64,000 bases of DNA from Kribbella flavida DSM 17836 (GCF_000024345.1 NC_013729.1:4588001-4652000); one strand, 5' to 3'; shown: positions 50,096-58,809, counted from the stretch's first letter. The notes: generated by a model from the sequence alone, not told the origin. Translations and numbers: made by a program.

Positions 50096-51136
50096 ATGGG
50101 CGAGGTGACGATGCCTCTGGAGCCCCGCGGTACGGGGACAGCGCTGGTCGTGCACGCCCATCCGGACGACGAGGTGTTCGCAACCGGTGCGGCGACGCTG
50201 GCCTTGGGCCACGCCGGGTGGCGCGTCGTACTGCGGATCGCAACGGGTGGGGAGGCTGCCGAGCACCCCGCAGTTGGGGAGACGGAGGCACGGCGGCTAC
50301 GTCTCGCGAAGCTCTCGCGTTCCTGCGAGTTGCTCACTATCGCGGAGTACGACTGGCTGACCGAACCGGGACAGTGGGTCGATCGCGGCGGCGCTCAGGC
50401 AGGAACGCTGGCTCGGGCGCAGCGGTCGGACGTGGTCGACGCCGTACGCCAGGCGTTGGCCGAGGTGCGTCCGGCGTTGGTGCTGACGGTCGGAAGCGAC
50501 GGGCTGACCGGGCACCCGGATCACGTCGCGATGAGTGCGGCTGTCCGGGAGGCCGTGAGGTCTGACAAGGCGATCAGCGGATCGACGTACGGGGCTCGGG
50601 TGAGAGCTGCTGATGTTGCCGCAGCGCATGCGGAGCTCGCGCGGCTTCTTGCACCAGCAGCGTCGGAGCCGGAGCTGCAGATCGGCTCGGGTCGGATGGT
50701 CGGGGCCGGCGCTGAGATCGCGCTTACCGAGATCGGCCTGGATCAGAGTGGGCGTGCTGCAGCCACAGCAGACGTAGCGGGCAGCTGGATCGAGGAGCGG
50801 CGCCGGGCGGCGCTCGATGTCTACGAGTCCGGGCTGGGCACGCGCCCGCTCGCCGACGTGGTCGCCGGGCGACGGCGGCAACGTCGACCGCCGGGTGATC
50901 GCCACCTCGCGCTCACGGAGTCGGTCGCCGAGCAGGGGCGACTCGCCGACTTGGTTGCCGAGCAGGGACGGCTCCCCGACCTGATCGCCCAGGAGGGACC
51001 GCTCCCCGACCTGATCGCCCAGGAGGGATCGCCCCCCGACGTCGCCCAGGGCCGGAGACGGCTCGGGGACTCGGTGATCCTCCGAGCCGTCTTCGACCTC
51101 GCCGGCTGGCAGCGGGACTTCTTCGAGCTCCTCTAG
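50096..51136 (+). CDS. PIG-L family deacetylase with internal 10-residue repeats
   Basis: 346 residues, longer than the ~240-300 typical. Zinc motif HAHPDDE (20-26) and the second motif GHPDH (about 142-146) identify an N-acetylglucosaminyl-phosphatidylinositol/mycothiol-type LmbE deacetylase. Residues about 277-315 are four imperfect decapeptide repeats (VAEQGRLADL, VAEQGRLPDL, IAQEGPLPDL, IAQEGSPPD) inserted before the C-terminal segment. ATG at 50096 with AGGGCAGG; a later ATG at 50111 is possible. Its TAG shares CTAG with the stop of the convergent GH125 gene. Substrate unknown. Nine bases after the permease gene, hence likely the last gene of that operon. Confidence 0.9.
   Translation: MGEVTMPLEPRGTGTALVVHAHPDDEVFATGAATLALGHAGWRVVLRIATGGEAAEHPAVGETEARRLRLAKLSRSCELLTIAEYDWLTEPGQWVDRGGAQAGTLARAQRSDVVDAVRQALAEVRPALVLTVGSDGLTGHPDHVAMSAAVREAVRSDKAISGSTYGARVRAADVAAAHAELARLLAPAASEPELQIGSGRMVGAGAEIALTEIGLDQSGRAAATADVAGSWIEERRRAALDVYESGLGTRPLADVVAGRRRQRRPPGDRHLALTESVAEQGRLADLVAEQGRLPDLIAQEGPLPDLIAQEGSPPDVAQGRRRLGDSVILRAVFDLAGWQRDFFELL
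50924..51040 (+). repeat. 30-bp in-frame tandem repeat in the PIG-L gene
   Basis: Units start at 50924, 50954, 50984 and 51014 (the last 27 bp). Each begins GTC/ATC-GCC and contains GAGCAGGG or GAGGGA and CCCGAC. Copy number may vary between strains. Confidence 0.8.
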
Positions 51137-52404
51137 AGGCGGCGGCCGGCGTGAGCCAGAGCCAGTTCGCAGAACATGGCGTTGGCCCAGGAGAACCACT
51201 CACGGGTGTACTTCGTCGGGTCGTCGACGTGGAAGCCCTCGTGCATCTGACCGGTGCCGCCGGTGGTGTCGCGAAGCAGTTCGAGCAGGTGCTGGCGTTC
51301 CTCGGCCGACGTGCTGGTCAGGCCCTGCACGGCGAGCGCGATCGGCCAGACGTAGCCGGGCGGGGTGTGCGGGCTGCCGATTCCCGCCGCGTGCGTTCCG
51401 CTGTAGTAGAACGGGTTCTCCGGGCTGAGCAGCAGCTTGCGGGTCGCCAGGTACGTCGGGTCGTCGGGGGCGGCGTACCCGGTGAGCGGAAGGGAGAGCA
51501 GGCTGGGCATGTTCGCGTCGTCCATCAGCAACCGCTCCCCCGCGCCGTCCACCTCGTAGGCGTAGACCCGCCCGAACGTCGGGTGGTCGACGGTGCCGTG
51601 CTGGGCGATCCCGTCGTCGATGCCGGCCCGCAGGTCCTTCGCCCGCGCCGCCAGCGCCGGGTCGCCGAGCAGCTCGGTCGCGATCGCCTCGAGGTAGCCG
51701 AGCACCACCGACGCGAACATGTTGCCGGGCACGTTGTACCCGTGCTGGGTCGCGTCGTCGCTGGGCCGGAAAGCGCTCCACGACATTCCCGTCGGCTTCG
51801 TCCACCGGCCGCGTCCCTCCCGGACCAGCGTGTCGGTCACCGGCTCACCGTGCCGCTCGAACCGGTACGGCGACCGGGCCTCGTGGTCGAGCTCGACGGT
51901 CCACAGCTCGAGGATCGCGTTCGCCGCGGTGGTGAAGCGCTCGTCGATGACGTCGGCGCGCCCGGTGATCCGCCACAGCCGGTAGGCCAGCTCGATCGGG
52001 TAGCACAGCGAGTCGATCTCGTACTTGCGTTCCCACACCCACGGCGACATCTCGGTCAGGTCGCTGGTGTGGCCGGCGCCGTTGGGCTCGCGGTTGAAGG
52101 CGTTGGCGTACGGGTCGATGGCGACGTACTCCAACTGCCGGTGCAGTACGCCGATCAGCACGTCCTGCAGCGCCGGGTCGTCGGCGCAGAGCACCAGGTA
52201 CGGCCGCAGTTGTGCGGCCGAGTCGCGCAGCCACATCGCCGGGATGTCGCCGGTCAGCACGAACGTCGTACCGTCCGGGAGCCGTTCGGCGACGGCCGGC
52301 AGGTTCTCCGCCATCGACTGCTGGAACATGGACGCGATCACCGGGTCACCGGTCGCGCGGTGGACCTCCTCGGTGGCGCGGGCCAGCACGTCGGGGTCGA
52401 TCAT
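51133..52404 (-). CDS. GH125 family exo-alpha-1,6-mannosidase-like glycoside hydrolase
   Basis: 423 residues, the usual length for GH125 (formerly DUF1237), an (alpha/alpha)6 barrel. Signatures: TFVLTGDIPAMWLRDSAAQLRPYL (about 45-68), FNREPNGAGHTSDLTEMSPWVWERKYEIDSLCYP, TGMSWSAFRPSDDATQHGYNVPGNMF and GTHAAGIGSPHTPPGYVWPIAL near the C-terminus; the invariant Asp and Glu of these blocks include the inverting acid/base pair of the family. No signal peptide, so it acts on imported mannosides. ATG at 52404 with AAAGGTG; 14 bases after the ROK gene. A GGAGCGCTC palindrome (52454-52467) lies just upstream, inside rok. Confidence 0.92.
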   Translation of the reverse strand: MIDPDVLARATEEVHRATGDPVIASMFQQSMAENLPAVAERLPDGTTFVLTGDIPAMWLRDSAAQLRPYLVLCADDPALQDVLIGVLHRQLEYVAIDPYANAFNREPNGAGHTSDLTEMSPWVWERKYEIDSLCYPIELAYRLWRITGRADVIDERFTTAANAILELWTVELDHEARSPYRFERHGEPVTDTLVREGRGRWTKPTGMSWSAFRPSDDATQHGYNVPGNMFASVVLGYLEAIATELLGDPALAARAKDLRAGIDDGIAQHGTVDHPTFGRVYAYEVDGAGERLLMDDANMPSLLSLPLTGYAAPDDPTYLATRKLLLSPENPFYYSGTHAAGIGSPHTPPGYVWPIALAVQGLTSTSAEERQHLLELLRDTTGGTGQMHEGFHVDDPTKYTREWFSWANAMFCELALAHAGRRL

Positions 52405-52418
52405 CAACACATCACCTT

Positions 52419-53729
52419 TCAGCGGGACAGGGCGGAACTCGCACGAGAACCGGAGGGAGCGCTCTCCGAGGCCGGTCCGAGCAGCAGCACGGACGGGTTC
52501 GGCGAGAACGTGTGGTCGAGCACCAGGCTGGCCGCACCGACCGCGCCGACGTCGGCGCCGAGCGCGGTCCCGGTGACGGTGAAGGGGTGCACGGAGCGGA
52601 CCAGAAAGCGCTCTTCCAGCGTTTCCCGGATCGCGTCGCCGAAGAACGGAGCCAGCCGGTCCCAGTGCGGGCCGCCGAACACCACCCGCTCCAGGTCGAG
52701 CAAGTTCGCGATGTCCTCGACCACCTTGGCGATTCGCTCCGCCAGCGCGGTGACGATCTCGCGAGCCGCCCCCGGCCCGCCGGTGGCCGCCGTGCACAAC
52801 GCGGTGAAGGCCACGTCGACGGCGTGCCGGTCGTCCAAGTCGATGCCCCGGGCAACCACGCCGGCGTCGACGGCCTGCTGGACCAGGTAGCGCGGCCGAC
52901 TGCTCTCTCCCACGCACCCGCGGCGGCCGCAGAAGCAGAGCGGGCCCTCGGGATCGACGATCACGTGCCCGATCTCGCCGACGTTGCTGGACGAGCCGCG
53001 GACGACCTCGTCGCCGATCACCAGGCCGGCGCCGATCCCGGTTCCTAGGTAGAAGAAGACGAAGCTGCCGCGGCCGTTCGGACCGCCGGCCCACTTCTCC
53101 GCGGAGGCAGCGGCCGTGACGTCCTTGTCCAGCAGGACCGGCAATCCGGTCCGGTCCCGCAGCGCGTCGCGCAGCGGAACCAGGTGCCAGGCGGTCAGGT
53201 TCGGCGGGTCGACGACCACACCGCGGTCGACGTCGATGGGGCCGGGCGCGGCGATGCCGACGCCGACCACGCGTTGCCGCGGTACGCCCGCCTCGGCGAT
53301 CACGTCCTCGACGGTCGCCGCGATGCCGGCGATCAGCACGTCCGGCCCGTCGGCCGCAGGCGTCTGGGCTCGGCGCCGCGCGATCACCTGACCGGTCAGG
53401 TCGAGCAGCACCACGGTGACGACAGCGGGGTCGAGGTGCACGCCCACGGCGTACTGGCCGGTGGGTTCGAGCTCGAGCAGGGTGCGTGGTTTCCCCAGGC
53501 CGGCGCTCTTCTGCCGGCCGGCCTCACGGACCAGGCCGGCATCGAGCAACCGGCGGGTGATGTTGGAGATGGCCTGCCCCGAGAGACCGGTTGCCGCGGC
53601 CAGTTCGACCCGGCTCAGCCGCTGCTCGGCGCGCCGGATCGCGTCCAGCACCACGGTGTCGTTGAACCCGCCGACCCGGTCCAGATTCGTTCCCCGGCGT
53701 ACGACAGCCTGCGGCTGTTCCGCGCTCAC
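52419..53729 (-). CDS. ROK-family transcriptional regulator of the GH36/GH125 operon
   Basis: 436 residues. Helix-turn-helix RVELAAATGLSGQAISNITRRLLDAGLV (about 40-67), then the ROK kinase-like domain: YAVGVHLDPAVVTVVLLDLTG, PVLLDKDVTAAASAEKW, FFYLGTGIGAGLVIGDEV and the zinc motif LCFCGRRGCVGE. A GTG at 53729 (or 53732) follows GGGGGA. It sits between the GH36-like and GH125 genes on the same strand with 30- and 14-base gaps, so the three form one operon. An inverted repeat at 55467-55483 near the operon promoter is a possible operator. Confidence 0.92.
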   Translation of the reverse strand: MSAEQPQAVVRRGTNLDRVGGFNDTVVLDAIRRAEQRLSRVELAAATGLSGQAISNITRRLLDAGLVREAGRQKSAGLGKPRTLLELEPTGQYAVGVHLDPAVVTVVLLDLTGQVIARRRAQTPAADGPDVLIAGIAATVEDVIAEAGVPRQRVVGVGIAAPGPIDVDRGVVVDPPNLTAWHLVPLRDALRDRTGLPVLLDKDVTAAASAEKWAGGPNGRGSFVFFYLGTGIGAGLVIGDEVVRGSSSNVGEIGHVIVDPEGPLCFCGRRGCVGESSRPRYLVQQAVDAGVVARGIDLDDRHAVDVAFTALCTAATGGPGAAREIVTALAERIAKVVEDIANLLDLERVVFGGPHWDRLAPFFGDAIRETLEERFLVRSVHPFTVTGTALGADVGAVGAASLVLDHTFSPNPSVLLLGPASESAPSGSRASSALSR

Positions 53730-53759
53730 CACTCCCCCTGTCCTCGCACCACGCGCCCG

Positions 53760-55355
53760 CTAGCCGGAGGCTGGGTCCGCGCCCCACGGCAGCGACCAGT
53801 CGTAGTGCACGGTGCCACTGCCGGTACGCCAGGTGTTCGGCGTCGTGTTCTCCAGCCAGTCCAGCGGTTCGATGGTGTCACCGCCACTGAGCGCCAACCG
53901 TATACCGTCGGCAAGCTCGCGATCGGTCCGTTCGGTGCGGGCCGCCGGGTCCACGGAAACGAAGAGAGCGCTTCCTGAACGGGCCACCAGATCCAGGAAA
54001 CTCTGGTTCAGCTCCCACGGGGTCTGCGGAGTGCACGGGACGCAGTCGGCGTCGAGCGTGAAGAACCGCCGGTGCTGCGGCAGCCGGAAGGCCAGCGAGT
54101 TCACACCCATCTTGCGGGTCCGCTCCCAGTCCCGGCCGGAGGTGTCGTCTCCGGTCCGCTGCACGTCGACCAGGCCGGCGGCCAGATGGCCGACGGTGTT
54201 GCAGCCGATCAGTACGACGTCCTCGGCGGCGGCCCGGATCACCTGGTAGAAGTCGAGCACAATCTCCGCGGTCGTCCGGGTCGGGTCGTGGAACTGCCAG
54301 CCGGAGTCCGTCAGCCGCGCACCCATCGCCGGACCGAACCGGCCGAAGACGTCGTACGTGCTGAAGTCGTGCTTGACCAGTTCGAAGCCCCAGGAACGGA
54401 ATCGCTGCAGGTCCGCCCGGACCAGGTCGAGCACCTCCGGGTACGTCGGGTCGAGCGCGCGGCCGGTTCCGTCGGCGCGGCCGGGACGCGCCCAGGGACC
54501 GCTCTCCCGGGACAGCAACGGACGGAACCAGAGACCCGGCCGGGCGCCGAGCTGCTTGATCGCGGCCGCGGTGCCGGCGAGATCGTCGAAGAGACCCGGG
54601 ATCCCGCTCTCCCACGGTCCGCCGGAGGCGTTGCCGCCCGGGTTCCAGCCGTCGTCGACGACGCTGAACGGCTTGACCGGGTGCCCGTCGGCGAGCTCGA
54701 CGATCGTGGCCGCATCCTGCAGAACGGCCTTCTCGTCGAAGCCCTCGCCGTACGCGTAGTACCAGTTGTTGGCGCCGACGACCGGGCCGATCTCCGCCTG
54801 GACCGGCAGGTGCGAGCTCATCGCCTCGACGGCGGCGCCCAAGGTCTGCCAAGGAGTGCCCGCGTCTTCGAACTGCCGGACGACGGCGACCTCGAGCCGG
54901 CGACCGCCGAGCTCGGTGGGTCCGCCGCCGTTGCGGAGATCCAGCCAGAGCGTGACGCCAGTTCGGTCGACGGTCCACGAGCAGAAGGCGGCCGGTTGCA
55001 CGTCGACGCCCATGCCGGTGGTGGCGCCGGTCTGCTGATCGTGAGCCAGCCAGTACCACGGGAGGAAGCGGTCGGGCTGGACGTGGCGCCACTGAAGATC
55101 GCCGTAAGAGCGCTCCCAGGCGTCGCCGAGAATCAGAGCACGCTCGGGGAGCTGCTGATCCCACCGCAGCGCCACGCGGGAGATGCCGCCGGTTGCGGTG
55201 ACGGTGATCTCGCCGGGGGCGCCGGTCGACGCAGCAGGGCCGTCCGACCAGCTGACCACGGCCTGATCGGTCGCCCAGCGGTGGCCGTTGGGTGCCGCAG
55301 CCGTCAGAACGTCGGTTGGGCCGACCTGCACGAACACCTTGCTGGGTTCTCTCAC
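53760..55355 (-). CDS. GH36-like (clan GH-D) alpha-glycosidase
   Basis: 531 residues from a GTG at 55355 (AGGAG eight bases upstream). N-terminal beta-sandwich (about 1-190), then the (beta/alpha)8 barrel: GANNWYYAYGEGFDEKAV, FSVVDDGWNPGG, ARPGLWFRPLLSRESG, the candidate nucleophile Asp in FELVKHDFST (K-x-D motif of GH27/GH36) and the candidate acid/base Asp in VQRTGDDTSGRDW. A small C-terminal beta domain closes the protein. Clan GH-D enzymes are alpha-galactosidases or alpha-N-acetylgalactosaminidases. No signal peptide, so intracellular. Operon leader, with a strong promoter at 55456-55484. Confidence 0.85.
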   Translation of the reverse strand: MREPSKVFVQVGPTDVLTAAAPNGHRWATDQAVVSWSDGPAASTGAPGEITVTATGGISRVALRWDQQLPERALILGDAWERSYGDLQWRHVQPDRFLPWYWLAHDQQTGATTGMGVDVQPAAFCSWTVDRTGVTLWLDLRNGGGPTELGGRRLEVAVVRQFEDAGTPWQTLGAAVEAMSSHLPVQAEIGPVVGANNWYYAYGEGFDEKAVLQDAATIVELADGHPVKPFSVVDDGWNPGGNASGGPWESGIPGLFDDLAGTAAAIKQLGARPGLWFRPLLSRESGPWARPGRADGTGRALDPTYPEVLDLVRADLQRFRSWGFELVKHDFSTYDVFGRFGPAMGARLTDSGWQFHDPTRTTAEIVLDFYQVIRAAAEDVVLIGCNTVGHLAAGLVDVQRTGDDTSGRDWERTRKMGVNSLAFRLPQHRRFFTLDADCVPCTPQTPWELNQSFLDLVARSGSALFVSVDPAARTERTDRELADGIRLALSGGDTIEPLDWLENTTPNTWRTGSGTVHYDWSLPWGADPASG

Positions 55356-55455
55356 TCCGCGTACTCCTGCTTCCGACGACGAGATGAGGCGCACCAGAGC
55401 AGTACGTGGGCGGACCTGACCCGGTGGAGGAGGGCGCGCGTGAATAACTCCACGG

Positions 55456-55520
55456 ACTTTAGTTAGTGACCTCAGGGAGGTCAAGGAGCGTTGACGACCG
55501 ACGCCGCAGTGCGGTAGACA
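55456..55520. promoter_or_regulatory. Divergent promoters with inverted-repeat operator
   Basis: Minus strand: TTGACC (55484-55479), 17 bases, TAAAGT (55461-55456), driving the GH36-ROK-GH125 operon. TGACCTC (55467-55473) and GAGGTCA (55477-55483) form a perfect inverted repeat across the -35 and spacer. Plus strand: TTGACG (55491-55496) and TAGACA (55515-55520) in front of the Gfo/Idh gene. Confidence 0.6.
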
Positions 55521-55566
55521 AGGCGAACCGCATCTTCGGAAAACGCTTCCCGCCCTGGAGGACCGC

Positions 55567-56664
55567 ATGCCGCCGTACCGAGTTGCGATCGTCGGGACCG
55601 GGGGCATCGCCTCCGCTCATGCCGAGGCACTGAGCGCCGCTCAGGGCACGACCGGTCTCGCCCGCGTCGAACTGGTCGCGGCGGTGGACGTCGACCTCAG
55701 TCGGGCCGAGGCGTTTGCGAAGACGTGGTCGATGCCGGTCGCCGGCACCACGCTGACCGACGTACTCGCCGCTGAGCCGATCGACCTCGTTCACATCTGT
55801 ACGCCGCCCGGCAGCCACGTCGCTCTCGCTGCTGAGGCGCTGGCGGCCGGGGCAACGGCAGTGGTCGAGAAGCCGATCGCGGTTTCCCTGGCCGCGGTGG
55901 ACGAACTGCTCGCCGCGGAGACCGAGGCGCCGGGGTCAGTGGCCGTGATCTCGCAGCACCGGTTCGGGTCGGGCGCGCTGCGGCTGCGCGGGATCGTCGA
56001 GGCCGGAGCGTTCGGGCGGCCGCTGATCGCGACCTGTCACACGCAGTGGTACCGGGACGCGGCGTACTTCGCGGTGCCGTGGCGCGGGTCGTTCGAGGTC
56101 GAGGGTGGCGGGCCGACGATGGGCCACGGCATTCACCAGATGGACCTGCTGCTCGCGACGCTCGGCGAGTGGTCCGAGGTCACCGCGATCGCGGCGCGGA
56201 CCTCGCGCGAGACCGGGACCGAGGACGTGTCGATGGCGCTGGTCCGGTTCGAGTCCGACGTGCTGGCGAGCGTGGTGAACTCGGTGGTGTCGCCGCGGGA
56301 GGTGTCGTCGCTGCGGTTCGACTTCGAGCACGCGACGGTGGAACTGGAACACCTGTACGGGTACAGCGACAACGACTTCACGGTGACGGGCGCTCCCGGG
56401 TTCGAGGACGAGGTCGCCGCCGCATGGGCCGTCGGGCCGGCAGGTCGGCCGAGTAGTCACGGCGCGCAGGTGAGCTCCGTACTGGATGCGCTGGATGCCG
56501 GCGAGACGCCGCCGGTGCCGTTGCGGACCGCGCGGGCGACGCTCGAATTGGTGGCGGCGATCTACCGGTCGGCGTTCACGCGTCGTCCGGTACTGCGGGG
56601 CGAGATCTCCGCCGACGACCCCTTCACGCAGCGCATGGATGGGAACGGCGCTCCCTGGGCGTGA
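55567..56664 (+). CDS. Gfo/Idh/MocA-family NAD(P)-dependent oxidoreductase
   Basis: 365 residues. Rossmann start VAIVGTGGIASAHAEAL (G-x-G-G-x-A), VHICTPPGSHVALAAEALAAG, the EKP motif in AVVEKPIAVSLAAVDELL (about 96), and GPTMGHGIHQMDLLLATLGEW, where His-x-x-Asp is the catalytic-region pair. ATG at 55567 with GGAGG. Divergent from the GH36/ROK/GH125 operon over a shared operator region, suggesting it oxidises the released monosaccharide. Related in fold to the protein at 16593-17756 but clearly a different subgroup. Confidence 0.92.
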   Translation: MPPYRVAIVGTGGIASAHAEALSAAQGTTGLARVELVAAVDVDLSRAEAFAKTWSMPVAGTTLTDVLAAEPIDLVHICTPPGSHVALAAEALAAGATAVVEKPIAVSLAAVDELLAAETEAPGSVAVISQHRFGSGALRLRGIVEAGAFGRPLIATCHTQWYRDAAYFAVPWRGSFEVEGGGPTMGHGIHQMDLLLATLGEWSEVTAIAARTSRETGTEDVSMALVRFESDVLASVVNSVVSPREVSSLRFDFEHATVELEHLYGYSDNDFTVTGAPGFEDEVAAAWAVGPAGRPSSHGAQVSSVLDALDAGETPPVPLRTARATLELVAAIYRSAFTRRPVLRGEISADDPFTQRMDGNGAPWA

Positions 56665-56719
56665 GACGCAAGTCCTGAGTCGCCGGCCTTGACCGTGACC
56701 CCGCGTCGGCGCGTGACGG

Positions 56720-57910
56720 TCAGCGGGCCAAGTGCTCGATGGCGTCGACGAGGCGGTCGACGTCCGACTGGTTGGTGTACGGGGCGAGGCCGGCCCGGAC
56801 CGCGCCAGTGTCACCGAGGCCGAGATGGCGGGAGGTCTCCAAAGCGTAGAACGAGCCGGAGGGCGCGTTCACGTTGCGGTCGGCGAGGCGGGCGGAGACG
56901 TCGCGCGATTCCCACCCGTCGAGGGAGAACAGCAGCGTCGGCGTACGGTGGCCGGCTTTGCCGTAGAGCGTGAGGCCGTCGATCGCGCTCAGGCGGGACT
57001 CGAGGTCGGCGCGCAGGGCGTCCTCGTGCGCCTCGACCAGCGAGAGAGAGCTCAGCAACCGCTCTCTGCGGTTCTCGCCCGTTCCCCCGAGACCGGCGAT
57101 GAAGTCGACCGCCGCCGTCGTACCGGCGAGTTGCTCGTACGGGAGCGTGCCGAGCTCGAACCGCTCGGGCACGGCGTCACTGGACGGGAGCAACTTGTCC
57201 GGGCGAAGGTTTTCCAGCAGCTCGGGCGATGCCGCGAGCACGCCGCAGTGCGGACCGAAGAACTTGTACGGCGAGCAGGCGTAGAAGTCGGCGATGCTCG
57301 CGTCCACCGGGGCGTGGGCGGTGAGGTGCACGCCGTCGACGTACAGGAGGGCGCCGGCCGCGTGGACCTTCGGTGCGATCGCGGCGAGGTCCGGGCGGGT
57401 GCCGAGCAGGTTCGACGCGGCGGTGACGGCGACGAGCTTTGTACGGTCGGAAAGCAACGGGGTGAGGTCGTCGAGCTCGGTGGTCTTCGGGTCGAAGTCG
57501 AGCCAGCGGACGGTTGCGCCGACGGCTTCGGCGGCCTGGACCCAGGGGCGGACGTTCGCGTCGTGGTCGAGGCGGGTGACGACGATCTCGTCGCCCGGGC
57601 CCCAGTTCTTGGCGAGCGTGCGGGAGAAGTCGTACGTCAGCTGGGTCATGCTGCGGCCGAAGACGATGCCGGCGGGATCGGCGTTCAGCAGGTCGGCCAT
57701 CGCCTGGCGGGCGCCGAGCACGATGCCGTCGGCTCGGCGCTCGGCGGGCGTCAGCTGGCCGCGGTTCGCGAGAGCGGAGGTCATCGTGCGCGCGATCGTG
57801 TCGGCCACGACCTGGGGGGTCTGCGAACCACCCGGTCCGTCGAAGTGCGCCGCCCCTTCGGCCAGAGCCGGGAACTGCTTGCGCACCATGTCCACGTCGA
57901 AGTCAGGCAT
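56720..57910 (-). CDS. Class V aminotransferase fold, cysteine-desulfurase-like protein
   Basis: 396 residues. PLP fold type I: HFDGPGGSQTPQVV, FGRSMTQLTYDFSRTLAKNW, TRLDHDANVRPW, LYVDGVHLTAHAPVD (Asp192 and His195 stacking PLP) and the Schiff-base Lys216 in CSPYKFFGPHCGVL. In SufS/IscS-type desulfurases a conserved Cys lies on a flexible loop near the C-terminus; here the equivalent APSGSFYALETSRHLG has none, so true desulfurase activity is doubtful, as in the TIGR01976-type subgroup. ATG at 57910. Convergent with the Gfo/Idh gene; no Suf/Isc partners nearby. Confidence 0.9.
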   Translation of the reverse strand: MPDFDVDMVRKQFPALAEGAAHFDGPGGSQTPQVVADTIARTMTSALANRGQLTPAERRADGIVLGARQAMADLLNADPAGIVFGRSMTQLTYDFSRTLAKNWGPGDEIVVTRLDHDANVRPWVQAAEAVGATVRWLDFDPKTTELDDLTPLLSDRTKLVAVTAASNLLGTRPDLAAIAPKVHAAGALLYVDGVHLTAHAPVDASIADFYACSPYKFFGPHCGVLAASPELLENLRPDKLLPSSDAVPERFELGTLPYEQLAGTTAAVDFIAGLGGTGENRRERLLSSLSLVEAHEDALRADLESRLSAIDGLTLYGKAGHRTPTLLFSLDGWESRDVSARLADRNVNAPSGSFYALETSRHLGLGDTGAVRAGLAPYTNQSDVDRLVDAIEHLAR

Positions 57911-58097
57911 ACGCCCATCCTCTCTCCCCGGCGGTGAAGAGGGAGTGGGTGCGGCGCGGCAGTGGGTCGGGGCTGGGAGCGCGGGTGTTTGGACCAGCCG
58001 TCGCGGCCGCCGCGGCGTACGGCGAGCAGGTGGCGACTGGCGGGGCTCATCCTTTGGGCGTCGCGGGTTGCGCGGGGCGGGCCCGGGCCGGCTCCGA

Positions 58098-58184
58098 CAT
58101 TTGAAGGGATATCCCCCGGGCGAGTGGGTTCTACCTCCGTACTCCGCTGAAAACCCACCAAACGGCGGCATATCCCCTCAAATG
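58098..58184. repeat. Nested inverted-repeat element of 87 bp
   Basis: Outer arms CATTTGAAGGGATAT (58098-58112) and ATATCCCCTCAAATG (58170-58184) match 14 of 15. Inner arms GTGGGTT (58124-58130) and AACCCAC (58152-58158) are perfect. It lies in the 57911-58328 gap, which has no gene. It could be a structured RNA, a miniature mobile element or a regulator site. Confidence 0.6.
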
Positions 58185-58328
58185 GGTCAAGGGCGGACCG
58201 ACGCACCAGCTGGCGGGCGGCCTCGAACGGGCGGACGCGCTCAGGGCGGGGGTGGTCTCCGACGGGCGGAGGGCCGGAGAACCAGGCGCGGCGTCCCCAG
58301 CAGAACCTTGCCTGCGGTCGCCAGACGG

Positions 58329-58716
58329 TCAGGGGCGGGGGCCGCCGCGGTCGTCGTAGGCGCGGCGGGACTGCTCGACCGTGGGGAGGTGCTCGGTGGC
58401 CCAGTCGGCGAGGGTGGCGAAGAGCGGGGCCAGGGTGAGGCCGAAGGCGCTGATCTCGTACTCAACGCGAGGCGGGACCTCGGCGTGGTACGTGCGCTCG
58501 ATCAGGCCGTCACGCTCCAACTGGCGGAGCCGCTGGGTGAGGACCTTCGGGCTGATGGTGGTGATGCGGCGTTCCAGCTCGACGAAGCGCTGGCGCCCGT
58601 ACTCTTTGAGCGTCCACAGGATCGGCGTGGTCCAGCGGCTGAACAATGTCGACGACCGGCGCGATCGGGCACGCCAACTCGGGCGCGACCTGGCGGGCGG
58701 ACGTGGCGTCGATCAC
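58329..58716 (-). pseudogene. HxlR-family regulator with an apparent -1 frameshift
   Basis: The frame opened by the GTG at 58716 (AAGGGG ahead) reads VIDATSARQVAPELACPIAPVVDIV and then goes off family. The next frame, entered near 58646, continues FSRWTTPILWTLKEYGRQRF, ELERRITTISPKVLTQRLRQLERDGL and RVEYEISAFGLTLAPLF, exactly the HxlR winged helix including its recognition helix and wing. Inserting one base in GACATTGTTCAGC restores CPIAPVVDIVFSRWTTPIL. So this is either a recent loss-of-function deletion or a sequence error. If the frame is restored the protein is ~128 residues, the normal HxlR length. Divergent from the NmrA-like gene, its probable target. Confidence 0.75.
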
Positions 58717-58809
58717 GGAATCCCCTTCTGTCGATACTTTCTCCTAGGTACCTACTATCACCACGACAGTAACGTCGCTGCCCAGTCCCCGAAGAACTGG
58801 AGCAGCGAA

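Noticed and set aside
29461-55120. GAGCGCTC words inside coding genes (for example 29473, 43037, 49191, 55108) as extra LacI operators
   Set aside because: Symmetry is limited to 8-10 bp and they lie deep in genes. Treated as part of the over-represented octamer, not as individual operators.
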